Positions 17,019 to 25,320 of a stretch of DNA of 64,000 bases are shown here, in pieces. The notes under the pieces were generated by a model. That model was not told the DNA's origin, ran no database searches, and worked only from the letters and a program-made list of their open reading frames with translations. Source of the DNA: Alishewanella metallidurans (GTDB lineage: Bacteria > Pseudomonadota > Gammaproteobacteria > Enterobacterales > Alteromonadaceae); NCBI RefSeq assembly GCF_036983985.1, contig NZ_JALAHQ010000003.1, positions 310,001 to 374,000 of the forward strand, written 5' to 3'. The position numbers and the translations under genes were made by a program. Within the stretch, counting starts at the first letter, position 1, and each line of letters starts with the position of its first letter.

Positions 17019-17939
17019 ATGACTATTGCCCTTATTATTCCCGATCGCAAACTTGATGATTTACATCAGCGTTTGTCACTGGCGTTGCCTGGCACCGACA
17101 TAGAAATTTGGCCAGCAATAACTGAACCCGACAAGGTTGAATTTGCGGTGGTGTGGAAGCAACCCAAAGATAGCTTAGCTAATTTAAGGAGTTTAAAAGC
17201 GATTCAGTGCTTTGGTGCCGGCGTTGATGCAATTTTAGCTGATACAAGTTTGCCTGCCGTGCCAATTGCTCGTATCGTTGATAACAGCCTGAGTCAAACC
17301 ATGGTGCGTTATTTAGATGGTGTGGTAAGCCATTATCGGTTGCGGTTAGATCAATTTAAGCAACAGCAGCAACAAACATTATGGCAACCGAAAGGCCCAC
17401 GTCGGCTCAGCAATATTTGCGTGCTTGGCTTAGGCGAGTTGGGTGCTGCAGCGGCACAGCATTTTTCCATGCTAGGTTACCGTGTTAGTGGCTGGGCCAG
17501 AACAGCAAAGCAATTAAATAACATAGACAGCTATTATGGTGCGGCGGGCTTGTCGGCGGCGGCGGCTAATGCCGATATTGTTATTTGTTTACTGCCGCTA
17601 ACACCCGCTACAGAAAACTTGTTAACTGATGCCTTTTTTAATCAACTAAAAGGCGGTGCTATTTTTATTAACGTTGCCCGCGGTGCTCTGGTTGATGACA
17701 GGGCATTATTGCAAGCATTAGATAGCGGTAAATTGCAGGCGGCTTGTTTGGATGTCTTTCGTCAAGAGCCCTTAGCTGAAACTCATCCATTTTGGCAGCA
17801 TCCGGCAATTTTAATTACGCCACATGTATCTGCGGTAACGAGTGTTACTGCTGTGATTGAACAAATTGCCAATAACTATCAGCGCAGCCAGCGTGGTGAG
17901 CCCATGTTGAATTTGGTTGATGTTGAGCGTGGATACTAA
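17019..17939 (+). CDS. ghrA: Glyoxylate/hydroxypyruvate reductase A-like dehydrogenase
   Basis: A 306-residue NAD(P)H-dependent 2-hydroxyacid dehydrogenase. The Rossmann nucleotide loop is VLGLGELGAAAA, the catalytic Arg is in NVARGALVDD, the Glu in RQEPLAETHPFW and the His in ITPHVSAVT. It resembles GhrA, which reduces glyoxylate and hydroxypyruvate. The upstream gap (16777-17018) is AT-rich and shared with the divergent DUF3300 gene. It is followed 3 bases later by a GNAT gene, forming an operon. Confidence 0.88.
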   Translation: MTIALIIPDRKLDDLHQRLSLALPGTDIEIWPAITEPDKVEFAVVWKQPKDSLANLRSLKAIQCFGAGVDAILADTSLPAVPIARIVDNSLSQTMVRYLDGVVSHYRLRLDQFKQQQQQTLWQPKGPRRLSNICVLGLGELGAAAAQHFSMLGYRVSGWARTAKQLNNIDSYYGAAGLSAAAANADIVICLLPLTPATENLLTDAFFNQLKGGAIFINVARGALVDDRALLQALDSGKLQAACLDVFRQEPLAETHPFWQHPAILITPHVSAVTSVTAVIEQIANNYQRSQRGEPMLNLVDVERGY

Positions 17940-17942
17940 CTA

Positions 17943-18533
17943 ATGAGTGTGATCAAACAAACCGCAGTTACCACTTGGTTTTTACAGTTTGAGGGCAGCG
18001 CGCCAACACAGGTTAGTTGGCCTAGTGGTGTGCAGTTAGTTGAGGCAGAAATAGCCAGCCCAGAACTTAGTCAATTTATGTTTAGAACAGTAGGAGGGCC
18101 ATGGCGCTGGTTTAGTCGTTTAAGTTGGAGTTATCAGCAGTGGTTAGAATATCTTACACAGCAACAAGTGCGCACTTGGTTACTATGGGTACAGGGTACG
18201 CCAGCGGGTTATATTGAATTGTTGAAACATTCTGATCAGGGTGTAGAAATTAAGTTTTTTGGTCTATTACCACCATTTGTGGGGCGAGGGTTAGGCTTAT
18301 CCTTAGCTCAGGCAGCAATTATGCTAGCATCGCAGTGGCAGGCGGCCAAAATTTGGCTACATACTTGTTCGACTGATCATCCGGCAGCGTTGAAAAACTA
18401 CCAACAAGCTGGCTTTACGCTAATGCACACTGAACATAGCGTAGAAGCTTTACCAGAGCTAAATGATAGTCGTTTGTTAACCGAGAACTTTGTTTATTCT
18501 ACGCTCGCTTATCATCTTGAAAATGCTGGGTAA
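17943..18533 (+). CDS. GNAT family N-acetyltransferase
   Basis: A 196-residue acetyltransferase. The acetyl-CoA-binding signature is LPPFVGRGLGLSLAQAAI near residues 110-128, and the C-terminal part (HPAALKNYQQAGFTLMHTE) has the usual GNAT end motif. The N-terminal third (to FMFRTVGGPWRWFSRLSWS) has many Trp residues. The substrate cannot be told from sequence. It lies 3 bases after the GhrA-like gene and is probably co-transcribed. Confidence 0.85.
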   Translation: MSVIKQTAVTTWFLQFEGSAPTQVSWPSGVQLVEAEIASPELSQFMFRTVGGPWRWFSRLSWSYQQWLEYLTQQQVRTWLLWVQGTPAGYIELLKHSDQGVEIKFFGLLPPFVGRGLGLSLAQAAIMLASQWQAAKIWLHTCSTDHPAALKNYQQAGFTLMHTEHSVEALPELNDSRLLTENFVYSTLAYHLENAG

Positions 18534-18643
18534 ATACACAGTTATTGTAAGTTTGTTACAACTTAACTACACTAGTTATCGGTTTAAGTAAATTTAAACC
18601 AATTTGCTACACAAAATAATAAAAAGAGTCATTGAGGCTAATT

Positions 18644-18760
18644 ATGAGTAAAGCGTCCAATCGTAGTTTTGGCTTTACCGCAGTCGCTATTATTGTTTGT
18701 TTAATGGCGTTATCGGCATTTTTAACTAAAGCCGAAGCTATCTGTCTGTTGTGCGGGTAG
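18644..18760 (+). CDS. Small single-pass membrane peptide (38 aa)
   Basis: A short frame of 38 residues starting MSKASNRSFGFTAVAIIV. A hydrophobic segment spans about residues 10-27, and the peptide ends KAEAICLLCG, placing a CxxC at the C-terminus. A GAGG ribosome binding site at 18634-18637 precedes the ATG, and a hairpin terminator follows 38 bases after the stop. Either a small membrane protein or a secreted peptide after cleavage near KAEA. I recognise no family; the terminator and binding site support a gene. Confidence 0.5.
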   Translation: MSKASNRSFGFTAVAIIVCLMALSAFLTKAEAICLLCG

Positions 18761-18797
18761 CAGGAATCGAATCTAGTCAAATGGAATGACTAACACC

Positions 18798-18819
18798 AAT
18801 CCCCAGCTTGCTGGGGATT
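18798..18819. terminator. Hairpin terminator between the small peptide gene and smrA
   Basis: A 9-bp perfect stem (AATCCCCAG with CTGGGGATT) around a CTTG loop. It lies between the 38-residue gene on the plus strand and the 3' end of smrA on the minus strand. The T-tract is weak on both sides. Confidence 0.6.
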
Positions 18820-18826
18820 GTTCTAT

Positions 18827-19414
18827 CTAGCGCTTGCTATGTAACTCGCGATTTTCTCGCTTTTGCTCGGCATTTTTTTGCAATAAAACATAACTTGCAG
18901 AATAGCCACCGTGGTGTCGTTGTGCAGTATTACATGCTAGTACTATAGGTATTTGAGGCAACCATTTAAATACATAACTACGTAAAATGGCCGGATGAGG
19001 TTTGCTGTTTCGCCCCATACCATGCTGAATAAGCAACGTACGGATGCCGCGTTTGTGGCAGTCTTCAATAAAGAAAAACAGTTCTCGGCGAGCTTCGGTT
19101 AGGCTTTTACCTAAAAGATTTAACGTGGCATCTAATTCATACTTACCTAAGCGTAAATTACGATAGACACCATCTTGCACACCGTCTTTTTTATAAGTGA
19201 AAGGCTCGTCTGGCTTTACAAGATCGACATATTCCATGCTAAGGTAATTAGCATCATATTCCATTTCTAGCTCTGCGGCTTTGCGCCGTGCTTGCTGAGC
19301 CAATGTTGGGTTAAACTCTCCCGGCTCTAACATTACTTCATCTTGAGATAACGGTTTAACCCCCGACATCTCTAACAGAAACAAGTCTAAATCATCGTTT
19401 TGCATACTAGGCAC
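18827..19414 (-). CDS. smrA: Smr-domain DNA endonuclease SmrA-like
   Basis: A 195-residue protein with an N-terminal region (about 1-80) including DDLDLFLLEMSGVKPL and a C-terminal Smr domain: the early helix LDATLNLLGKSLTEARREL, the motif LLIQHGMGRNSKPHPAIL (the usual HGKG-like loop, here HGMG), and HHGGYSASYVLL near the end. Stand-alone Smr proteins of this kind (E. coli YdaL/SmrA) are endonucleases. The length is normal. Confidence 0.85.
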   Translation of the reverse strand: MPSMQNDDLDLFLLEMSGVKPLSQDEVMLEPGEFNPTLAQQARRKAAELEMEYDANYLSMEYVDLVKPDEPFTYKKDGVQDGVYRNLRLGKYELDATLNLLGKSLTEARRELFFFIEDCHKRGIRTLLIQHGMGRNSKPHPAILRSYVFKWLPQIPIVLACNTAQRHHGGYSASYVLLQKNAEQKRENRELHSKR

Positions 19415-19478
19415 TCTTGTCTCACCAGGCAGTTAATTATACCCCGCCTAAGCTATTGGAAAAAGTGCCTGTGCGTTG

Positions 19479-19766
19479 TTACTTCGCTTGAACGGTTAGT
19501 GCGCTAGCTGGAATTGTTAAATCCTTGGCTATCTTTTCTGCTCTACGTGCTTTGGCAAAGCGTAGTAAATAGTATGCATTAATTAATAATACTAATAAGT
19601 TTGAGATGACGCCTTGCGGAATATCAATATGGCTATAGTAAACAAACAGCAGGCTACAGCCAATTAGTGTAGTAAGGCGCAACCAGAATACGTCCTTAAC
19701 AAAGAAAGCGCCAATACAGATTGTTAAGCCAACCCAGCTGATAATATCGAACAAAATATGTTCCAT
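19479..19766 (-). CDS. Small membrane protein, YgjV/CBU_0592-like
   Basis: A 95-residue protein with three predicted membrane segments (about 5-21, 28-44 and 52-68). The pattern, opening MEHILFDIISWVGLTICIG and continuing to LLVLLINAYYLLRF, resembles the YgjV/CBU_0592-like integral membrane family of unknown function. The start at 19766 is chosen for its strong AAGGAG; the frame stays open upstream to 19835, but that extension is basic and not membrane-like. No clear operon partner. Confidence 0.65.
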   Translation of the reverse strand: MEHILFDIISWVGLTICIGAFFVKDVFWLRLTTLIGCSLLFVYYSHIDIPQGVISNLLVLLINAYYLLRFAKARRAEKIAKDLTIPASALTVQAK

Positions 19767-19947
19767 TGCGCTCTCCTTAAGACACTGCTGACCAAATTTT
19801 GTGCATATTATGCGGCGGCGTAGAGGGTTACTCAACTGAGGAATTTTACATCTTTCAGATTAGTTATATTAATGCAGTTAGAAAGGTGAGTTTGCAGTAG
19901 CAAAAAGCTGTTCTACACTTAATTGCAGCTAAACAGGGAGAGTGATT

Positions 19948-20361
19948 ATGCTACCAGCGAAATTATATGAAGTGCTGCCCTATGTTTATGTTGCAGCCGG
20001 AATTAGTATGATGCTTGGTGTTAAATCTTGGTTGGCGTTGGTTGCTGGTGTATTAATCAGCTTTGCCGGTGCCGTGATCTGGGTTTTACGATCTGATAAC
20101 CGACGTTCTGATATCAAAAAAGCCAGAGAAAAATACGGTGGCATTATGCCATTTTGGTTGTATGAGTTGTTGCCCTTTAGCTATTTTACATTTGCTTTAG
20201 TGTTATTTGTTGTTAGTAGCAATATGTATTTATATCCATTTGCTACGGTTATGCTGGTAATAGGCATCCATTTATGGATATTGCGCACCAGCTATCGTAA
20301 ACATCAGCGGCCTGAACCAGTAAAGAAGTTCAACCCGCTGCGTTCACGAACTCGAGGCTAA
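19948..20361 (+). CDS. Four-TM hypothetical membrane protein with internal repeat
   Basis: A 137-residue protein with four predicted membrane segments in two pairs. The two halves start alike: LYEVLPYVYVAAGI near residue 5 and LYELLPFSYFTFAL near residue 70, so it looks like an internal duplication of a two-TM unit joined by a basic loop (RSDNRRSDIKKAREKYGG). I recognise no family. The ATG at 19948 fits the GGGAG site 7 bases upstream better than the in-frame GTG at 19942. Confidence 0.7.
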   Translation: MLPAKLYEVLPYVYVAAGISMMLGVKSWLALVAGVLISFAGAVIWVLRSDNRRSDIKKAREKYGGIMPFWLYELLPFSYFTFALVLFVVSSNMYLYPFATVMLVIGIHLWILRTSYRKHQRPEPVKKFNPLRSRTRG

Positions 20362-20362
20362 C

Positions 20363-21694
20363 TTATTTTCTTAAATCAACGCGGCTATTGGCAATAGTTG
20401 CAGTAGTTAATAACCACACTTTTAAGTTTTGCTTTAGCGACTCAGGGTCAACTTTGTCTAGGGTGTCATTAGGCGTGTGGTGATAATCAAAATAGTCTGT
20501 ACCATCTTGCTGCAAGCTAACTACAGGCACACCTTGAGCACGCAGTATAGATACATCTGGGCCTCCTGATGCGGTATTAGTGCCCATTTCGATACCGAAG
20601 CTCGCTAGCTTTTGTTGTAGAGTTTTGGCAAACGATTGTGATTTTTCACCGAAACCTGTGTCTAACCGCCAAATACGGCCAGCACCGAAGTCTGATTCAG
20701 AAGCAAATACATGATTTTTTAAATTAGCAGTATGTTTTGCCGCATAAGCACGTGCACCGACCAAGCCACCTTCTTCATTGCCAAACAACACGACACGTAC
20801 CGTGCGCTCTGGGCGGCCTTGCTGCTTTAATAATGCTGCAGTTGCCATTACAAGGCCTACACCAGCGCCATCGTCTAATGCGCCTGTACCTTCATCCCAA
20901 GAATCTAAGTGAGCACTAATTAGCACAATTTCATTCGGGTACTTACTACCAGTAATTTCCGCTATTACGTTGTGGCTAGTAACGTCACCAGGTAGTTTAT
21001 TTTGCATTTGTAATTGTAAGCTAAGCTCAGGTTGATGGCTCAGCATACGAGATAGTTGCATAGCATCTGGCACGGAAATAGCCGCAGCAGGAATACGAGC
21101 TACATCATCGCTGTAACGCATAATGCCGGTATGAGCAAAACGGTTAATGCTGGTGCCCACTGAGCGAATAATAATGGCTTTTGCACCTAACTTAGCTGCT
21201 TCAACAGCACCTTGGCTACGCGCACCCACTACGTCACCGTAAAAACTGCCCAGTTTATCTTTGCCCATACTTTTATTAATAAACACAATTTTGTCTTTTA
21301 CTTCGCCAGGGCTGGCTTGTTTTAGCTGATCTAAACTATCGAACATAACCACTTGCGCGTTAATACCGTCAAAAGGCGTCGCGATAGAACCACCTAAAGC
21401 GGTAACAACTAAATTCTGACGAAAAGGCTCGCCAACGTTAAGGCTAGCTTGGCCACGCTGCCAATACTGCATAGTAAAAGGCTCGGACCAAACTTTATCA
21501 AATCCCAGTTGTTTAAATTTTTGCTCTGCCCAAACGACAGCGCGGGCATCGGCTTCACTGCCAGCAAGGCGTGGGCCGACTTCTACCGTTAACGATTCTG
21601 TGATTTGAAACGCGAGCGTGTCATCTAGCGTAAAATCTTTTGCGGCGATATTTAAACTTAGCGCTGCACCTATTGTAGTTAGCCACCATTTCAT
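20363..21694 (-). CDS. M28 family zinc metallopeptidase (carboxypeptidase Q-like)
   Basis: A 443-residue exported peptidase. A signal peptide (MKWWLTTIGAALSLNIAAK) leads into a mature protein with a PA-domain-like insert and an M28 catalytic domain. Zinc and catalytic residues are visible in SAHLDSWDEGTGALDDGAG (His, Asp), GNEEGGLVGA (Glu pair), ASESDFGAG (Asp) and YHHTPNDTLDKVD (His). Such enzymes cleave dipeptides or aminoacyl bonds in the periplasm. It converges with the gene at 19948, one base apart, with no terminator. Confidence 0.9.
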   Translation of the reverse strand: MKWWLTTIGAALSLNIAAKDFTLDDTLAFQITESLTVEVGPRLAGSEADARAVVWAEQKFKQLGFDKVWSEPFTMQYWQRGQASLNVGEPFRQNLVVTALGGSIATPFDGINAQVVMFDSLDQLKQASPGEVKDKIVFINKSMGKDKLGSFYGDVVGARSQGAVEAAKLGAKAIIIRSVGTSINRFAHTGIMRYSDDVARIPAAAISVPDAMQLSRMLSHQPELSLQLQMQNKLPGDVTSHNVIAEITGSKYPNEIVLISAHLDSWDEGTGALDDGAGVGLVMATAALLKQQGRPERTVRVVLFGNEEGGLVGARAYAAKHTANLKNHVFASESDFGAGRIWRLDTGFGEKSQSFAKTLQQKLASFGIEMGTNTASGGPDVSILRAQGVPVVSLQQDGTDYFDYHHTPNDTLDKVDPESLKQNLKVWLLTTATIANSRVDLRK

Positions 21695-21904
21695 TATTGA
21701 TATTATCCTGATGTTATTAGTGTTTACGACTTTAGCACTTTTTTAGTTAGACGTTACAGCGTAGGTCGGTAGAAATGTGTATTTTTCGGACGGAGTGATT
21801 TTATTGCCTAAACGAATGAATATAGGCATAGCTGATCGCAAAATGTTGTGACTAATGCTGTAACTCGGTAATATTAAACCTTCCAATTGACAGGGCTAGG
21901 TGTA

Positions 21905-22210
21905 ATGAATTTACAAAATATGCTAAAAAATTCCGCAAAAGCGGTAAAGTTACTAAAAGCCGTGTCTAATGAGCGACGCTTACTGATTCTTTGTCATTTA
22001 TTGGAAAAAGAATTATCAGTAGGTGAGATGAACGAAAAACTAGAGCTTAGTCAGTCAGCGTTGTCGCAACATTTAGCATTACTGCGTAAGCATAAATTAG
22101 TAAAAACACGTAAAGCTGCACAAACAGTGTACTACAGTATTAATAGTAACGAAGCCGAGGCGTTAATTGGCTTACTGCATAAACTCTATTGTGCAGAGGA
22201 TATGAAATAG
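21905..22210 (+). CDS. ArsR family regulator, YgaV/BigR-like
   Basis: A 101-residue winged-helix repressor. The recognition region is LSQSALSQHLALLRKHKLV. The segment ERRLLILCHLLEKELSVGEM and the end LHKLYCAEDM place two cysteines, Cys30 and Cys96, where BigR/SqrR/YgaV proteins carry the pair that senses per- and polysulfide. It lacks the ArsR CVC metal site. The ATG at 21905 has AGGT before it; a TTG at 21887 would add six residues. No sulfide-oxidation gene is adjacent, so the target is unknown. Confidence 0.82.
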   Translation: MNLQNMLKNSAKAVKLLKAVSNERRLLILCHLLEKELSVGEMNEKLELSQSALSQHLALLRKHKLVKTRKAAQTVYYSINSNEAEALIGLLHKLYCAEDMK

Positions 22211-22233
22211 CTCCAACCTAGAATAACAGCAAC

Positions 22234-22261
22234 AAAAAAGCCGGTATTAACCGGCTTTTTT
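22234..22261. terminator. Bidirectional terminator between the arsR-type gene and rpsT
   Basis: A perfect 12-bp stem (AAAAAAGCCGGT with ACCGGCTTTTTT) around a 4-base loop. The gene pair converges here, and the A- and T-tracts let it work in both directions. Confidence 0.92.
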
Positions 22262-22275
22262 GTTGAAACTGTGTC

Positions 22276-22545
22276 TTAAGCGGCGCTTAATGCTTTAACA
22301 TGTGCATTTAAACGTGACTTATGACGTGCTGCTTTGTTCTTGTGGATCAAGCCCTTTGCGGCCATACGATCCAGAACAGGCACCATTTTCTTAAACGCTT
22401 CAGTTGAAGCAGTTACGTCAGCAGTTAATACCGCTGCGTTGGTTTTCTTAATGAAAGTACGCATCATTGAACGTAGACTGGCGTTTTGCTGACGACGTTT
22501 TTCTGATTGAATTGCGCGCTTCTTAGCAGACTTAATGTTAGCCAA
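22276..22545 (-). CDS. rpsT: 30S ribosomal protein S20
   Basis: An 89-residue S20, starting MANIKSAKKRAIQSEKRRQQ... in the usual way, all-helical and rich in Lys, Arg and Ala. It binds the bottom of the 30S body on 16S rRNA. The start is preceded by AGGAGTGTCACC (minus strand). It is divergent from murJ, the common arrangement in gammaproteobacteria. Confidence 0.97.
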   Translation of the reverse strand: MANIKSAKKRAIQSEKRRQQNASLRSMMRTFIKKTNAAVLTADVTASTEAFKKMVPVLDRMAAKGLIHKNKAARHKSRLNAHVKALSAA

Positions 22546-22720
22546 GGTGACACTCCTAAAAAACTAAACTGGACCTATTAAAGGCCGCATAATATGCCTA
22601 TTTAATGTGCCGTTGTCAAATGCTTTCACAGAAAAAACACCGATTTTAATCGTGATTTTTACTGGTAATTCACGGCAATAAACGTGCAGAATAGTCGCGG
22701 GTTAAAATAAGGACGTAAAA

Positions 22721-24295
22721 GTGTCGGCAAAGCTATTAAAATCAGGTCTTATTGTCAGCTTTATGACATTGATTTCGCGTGTATTAGGCTTAGTTCGTGA
22801 TGTGGTGGTGGCTAACTTTATTGGTGCAGGCGCAGCCGCGGATGTATTCTTTTTTGCTAATCGTATCCCCAATTTTTTACGCCGCCTATTTGCTGAAGGT
22901 GCATTTTCTCAAGCGTTTGTTCCTGTATTAGCGGAAGTTAAAGCAAAGCACGGCGATGATGCGGTGCGTTTATTAGTGGCAAAAGTAACCGGTAGCTTGG
23001 GTGTGGTTGTTACCTTAGTGACATTGTTTGGTGTTATCGCATCGCCATTAGTAGCAATGTTGTTTGGTATGGGCTGGTTTGTTGAATGGTTAAACGATGG
23101 CCCAGACGCCCATAAGTTTGAGCTTGCTAGCGTAATGCTGAAAATCACTTTTCCTTATTTATGGTTTATTAGCCTCGTTGCGCTGTCTGGCGCAGTGCTT
23201 AATATTTATAATCGCTTTGCCGTTGCCGCATTTACCCCAGTATTTTTAAATATCGTGATGATTGCTTGTGCAGTTTATATGGCACCGCTTTTAGATGAGC
23301 CGGCCTTAGCGTTAGCTTGGGGGGTATTTATTGGCGGTGTCGTACAGTTACTGTTTCAGCTACCTTTTTTAGCCAAAGCTGGTTTGTTGCAAATGCCACG
23401 TTGGGGCTGGCGCGACGAAAATGTGGTGAAAATTCGCAAATTAATGCTGCCTGCGTTATTTGGCGTATCGGTTAGCCAAATTAATTTGTTGTTGGATACG
23501 GTAATCGCTTCTTTCTTACTGACCGGTGCGGTTAGTTGGTTGTACTACTCAGATCGTTTAATTGAGTTTCCGCTAGGTTTGTTTGGTATTGCTATTGCAA
23601 CGGTAATATTACCTAACTTATCTCGGCACCATGCTAGTGATAACGCACTGCGCTTTAGTCAGACACTAGATTGGTCGCTGCGTTTTGTCTCGCTGTTTGG
23701 CATTCCGGCAATGGCAGGGTTAATGATTTTAGCCAAACCGATTATTGCCTTGTTGTTTATGCGTGGCGAGTTTACGCAACATGACGTAATGATGGTGTCG
23801 CATAGCTTAGTTGCTTACAGTACCGGCTTGCTTAGTTACATGCTAATTAAAGTGTTAGCACCTGGTTTTTATGCGCGGCAAGATATAAAAACGCCAGTAC
23901 GTATTGGTATTATTGCCATGTTAGCCAATATGGTAATGAACCTAATGCTTGCGCCATTTCTAAGCTATGTTGGTTTGGCCTTAGCCACTGCATTGTCTGC
24001 AAGTTTGAACGCGTTGTTATTATATCGCGGTTTAAAAGTGGCTGGTGTGTACCAATTATCTAAAGCAACATTGCTATTTTTAGCAAAACTGCTGTGCGCC
24101 AGCGGCATTATGGCAGCGTTACTGTATTGGCAAACCCCAAATTTAGCCCAATGGCTTAAATTGAGCTTCAATGCACAAATATGGCGGTTATCAGCGTTGT
24201 GTGTGCTGGCCGTGTTGGCGTATTTTGCTTTATTGATGCTAATGGGTGTGAGACTGCGTGATTTTAGCGCCAATTCAATTGCTGAAAGCAATTGA
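22721..24295 (+). CDS. murJ: Lipid II flippase MurJ
   Basis: A 524-residue inner-membrane protein with about 14 membrane segments, of the MOP superfamily. It flips lipid II to the periplasm. N-terminal markers are MTLISRVLGLVRDVVVAN and FRRLFAEG-like NFLRRLFAEGAFSQAF with its key arginines. It starts with GTG at 22721, with AAGGA 7 bases upstream. Its 3' end carries a hairpin over the stop codon. ribF follows 50 bases later. Confidence 0.97.
   Translation: MSAKLLKSGLIVSFMTLISRVLGLVRDVVVANFIGAGAAADVFFFANRIPNFLRRLFAEGAFSQAFVPVLAEVKAKHGDDAVRLLVAKVTGSLGVVVTLVTLFGVIASPLVAMLFGMGWFVEWLNDGPDAHKFELASVMLKITFPYLWFISLVALSGAVLNIYNRFAVAAFTPVFLNIVMIACAVYMAPLLDEPALALAWGVFIGGVVQLLFQLPFLAKAGLLQMPRWGWRDENVVKIRKLMLPALFGVSVSQINLLLDTVIASFLLTGAVSWLYYSDRLIEFPLGLFGIAIATVILPNLSRHHASDNALRFSQTLDWSLRFVSLFGIPAMAGLMILAKPIIALLFMRGEFTQHDVMMVSHSLVAYSTGLLSYMLIKVLAPGFYARQDIKTPVRIGIIAMLANMVMNLMLAPFLSYVGLALATALSASLNALLLYRGLKVAGVYQLSKATLLFLAKLLCASGIMAALLYWQTPNLAQWLKLSFNAQIWRLSALCVLAVLAYFALLMLMGVRLRDFSANSIAESN
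24275..24295 (+). repeat. Hairpin over the end of murJ
   Basis: TCAATTGCT (24275-24283) and AGCAATTGA (24287-24295) form a perfect 9-bp stem with a GAA loop. The 3' arm ends on the murJ stop codon. No T-tract follows, so it is not a classical terminator. The CAATTGCT/AGCAATTG core recurs in the hairpin at 55576-55606. Confidence 0.5.
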
Positions 24296-24304
24296 TTAAA
24301 TGGG

Positions 24305-24310
24305 TATAAT
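24305..24310 (+). promoter_or_regulatory. Possible -10 element for ribF
   Basis: A perfect TATAAT lies 35 bases before the ribF start in the 50-base murJ-ribF gap. No convincing -35 hexamer is seen at 17 bases, so promoter status is uncertain. Confidence 0.35.
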
Positions 24311-24345
24311 GCACTGTTTATAATCAGCAGTTAGAAACGGCAGGC

Positions 24346-25320
24346 ATGGAGTTTATACGCGGCTTACATAATATTCAGGCGCAACATCGTGGTTGTGTGC
24401 TTACCATCGGTAATTTTGATGGTGTGCATTTAGGCCATCAAGCGGTGTTAGCTAAGGTAATTGCTATTGCTAAGCAACAGCAATTACCGTCGTGCGTTAT
24501 GCTATTTGAGCCGCAACCACTTGAGTTGTTTGCTGGATTAGCCGCACCGGCGCGCTTAACTCGGTTTAGAGAAAAGTATACGGCATTAGCTCAGCTGGGT
24601 ATTGATCGCCTGTTGTGTGTTAATTTTACCGCTGAGTTTGCCGCGCAGCAGCCTCAGCAGTTTATACAGAAGCTATTATTGGATCAGTTAGGCGTAGCAC
24701 ATTTAATTGTTGGTGATGATTTTCATTTCGGTAAAAACCGTAGTGGCAGCTTCGACATGTTGGCGCAAGCGGCACAGCAACATCAGTTTGGCTTGTATAG
24801 TACGTCTAGCCTGATACTAGGTGAGCGGCGAATTAGCAGCACCTTAGTGCGTCAAGCCTTAGCAGAAGATCAGCTACAGTTGGCTGCTGACATGTTGGGG
24901 CGGCCTTTTGCTTTAACGGGGCGAGTGCGCCATGGCCGTAAACTGGGCCGTGATTTAGGATTCCCCACCGCCAATGTATTTTTATACCGGCGTAAGTTGC
25001 CCGTTGCTGGTGTTTACGCCATAACGGCCAGCACCGTGTTTGGGCAGTTTCATGGCGTAGCAAATATAGGTAATCGCCCGACTGTACAAGGACAGCGGCA
25101 GCAACTTGAAGCGCATCTTTTTGATTTTAAAGGCGATTTATATGGTAGCCAGATTGAAGTTGTGTTGCAGCATAAGCTGCGAAGTGAGCAACGTTTTGAT
25201 GGGCTAGCTGCGTTACAACAACAAATTGCTGCGGATGTAACTGCAGCAAAAGTATTTTTTCAGCGTAACGCTTTATTACAAGCGCACGCAACTACTGATA
25301 AGACGGAACCAAACGGATGA
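24346..25320 (+). CDS. ribF: Bifunctional riboflavin kinase/FAD synthetase
   Basis: A 324-residue RibF that phosphorylates riboflavin to FMN and adenylates it to FAD. The N-terminal adenylyltransferase has TIGNFDGVHLGHQAVL near residue 21 and ISSTLVRQAL; the C-terminal kinase has HGRKLGRDLGFPTANV near 198 and YGVYAI-like VAGVYAITAS. It heads the ribF-ileS-lspA-fkpB-ispH operon; its stop overlaps the ileS start (ATGA). The length is normal. Confidence 0.96.
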   Translation: MEFIRGLHNIQAQHRGCVLTIGNFDGVHLGHQAVLAKVIAIAKQQQLPSCVMLFEPQPLELFAGLAAPARLTRFREKYTALAQLGIDRLLCVNFTAEFAAQQPQQFIQKLLLDQLGVAHLIVGDDFHFGKNRSGSFDMLAQAAQQHQFGLYSTSSLILGERRISSTLVRQALAEDQLQLAADMLGRPFALTGRVRHGRKLGRDLGFPTANVFLYRRKLPVAGVYAITASTVFGQFHGVANIGNRPTVQGQRQQLEAHLFDFKGDLYGSQIEVVLQHKLRSEQRFDGLAALQQQIAADVTAAKVFFQRNALLQAHATTDKTEPNG

